Assembly: GCA_944393215.1 (NCBI GenBank)
Contig: CALXZL010000005.1
Coordinates: 1 to 64,000, forward strand
Source of the DNA: an uncultured Alphaproteobacteria bacterium
GTDB lineage: Bacteria; Pseudomonadota; Alphaproteobacteria; RF32; CAG-239
Reading direction: 5' to 3'
Length of the DNA: 64,000 nucleotides
This document shows positions 63,536-64,000 of the stretch, piece after piece; the stretch's first letter is position 1, and each line of letters starts with the position of its first letter. Both the position numbers and the translations under genes were made by a program. The notes under the pieces are model-generated. The model saw only the letters and a program-made list of their open reading frames with translations. It had not been told where the DNA came from and searched no databases.

Positions 63536-64000
63536 ATGATAAAATCTGCTTTCCGAGTGGTCGGAGCAGTGTGTTTGTGTATATGTGTTTATATATACTC
63601 TGCTCTGCCGGTTTTGGCTATGGATGTTTCTGTAAACTCAGATATGTCCATGGTTTCTTTTACTGTCTCTTTAGATAACCCTGATCATATGCAACAATTT
63701 GCTAAATCTACCTTCCTTCCTGATAGGTTTGATGACTTGGGTTTGGCTGACTATAGTTCCTTCAGTACAAATTATAATACAGCTAACTGTGATATGTATC
63801 CTCTCTCTTCCTGCCCCGCAGGCGGAAGATGTGAGACTTGTCCTTTTAATGTTAAACAACACAGAGTGATTGCTTGTCAGGATCCTTATATTTTATCTAA
63901 CGGAACTTGTACTTGTCCGGCAAAAGTTACTTTAAGTTATGCTAATGACCGTTGTACCAAATATTGCGGCTCAACCTGTATTGCTAAGTCTTGTTCACCC
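63536..64000 (+). CDS. Cys-rich secreted protein, family member 3 (partial)
   Basis: ATG 63536, after GGGGGTGTGTGTG, opens a frame of 155 codons that runs off the window. Signal peptide MIKSAFRVVGAVCLCICVYIYS...LAM; then AKSTFLPDRFDDLG, identical to the gene at 18492, and CPAGGRCETCP, CTCPAKV and CTKYCGSTCIAKSC. A third member of the disulfide-rich surface family, 750 bases after the frameshifted second member and separated only by smpB. Confidence 0.7.
   Translation, partial: MIKSAFRVVGAVCLCICVYIYSALPVLAMDVSVNSDMSMVSFTVSLDNPDHMQQFAKSTFLPDRFDDLGLADYSSFSTNYNTANCDMYPLSSCPAGGRCETCPFNVKQHRVIACQDPYILSNGTCTCPAKVTLSYANDRCTKYCGSTCIAKSCSP

Overview
The window looks like the chromosome of an AT-rich, probably host-associated (gut-type) alphaproteobacterium. 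The evidence is a CtrA-type response regulator divergent from fliI, a DUF4167 gene next to prmC and near clpB (an arrangement common in alphaproteobacteria), an RpoH with RpoH-like promoters at hsp20 and clpB, and a lexA preceded by the alphaproteobacterial GAAC-N7-GAAC box. The exact lineage is inference; I cannot name a species.

Core regions: 1.3-16.5 kb carries housekeeping and envelope genes: a truncated sodium symporter, ybaK, sodB, fliJ-fliI divergent from ctrA, the glycogen operon glgB-glgX-malQ, a DUF2934 protein, a TPR-methyltransferase and a MATE pump, then tRNA-Leu(CAA). 18.5-20.2 kb holds Cys-rich secreted proteins, one interrupted by an in-frame stop. 20.4-31.9 kb is the stress and translation block: clpB, metallophosphoesterase, DUF4167, prmC, rpoH, asnS, slyB-like, hsp20, NUDIX, flavodoxin. 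56.7-63.4 kb returns to core genes: tRNA-Glu, tpx, a divergent polysaccharide deacetylase, lysS, lexA, smpB.

Accessory regions: 0-1.3 kb and 32-56.7 kb are a patchwork of toxin, immunity and surface genes. A stretch of about 19.7 kb (36.99-56.69 kb) is bracketed by 120-bp direct repeats, one of them abutting the 3' end of tRNA-Glu(UUC). Inside it lie a frameshifted L,D-transpeptidase-like toxin with three copies of a small membrane (probable immunity) gene, an alpha/beta-hydrolase-like protein, two Skp-like chaperones, a 3803-residue autotransporter, a Mpi-type serine invertase, a decayed prophage piece (S49 protease, holin, nested Rz/Rz1) and a Fic AMPylase with a twin palindromic operator. 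Next to the left repeat is a CsoR-regulated operon.

Most interesting: (1) a perfect 10-bp inverted repeat brackets the 140-bp segment between the giant autotransporter and the invertase, so surface expression may be switched by promoter inversion, with the two Skp-like proteins as dedicated chaperones; (2) several accessory genes end in short tails finishing with the tRNA 3'-end-like ATCACCA, each joined to a different terminator hairpin, as if gene cassettes had been joined at that sequence; (3) toxin-tip genes share a common 189-bp leader and have duplicated, broken or frameshifted bodies. There is clear gene decay throughout the accessory DNA.
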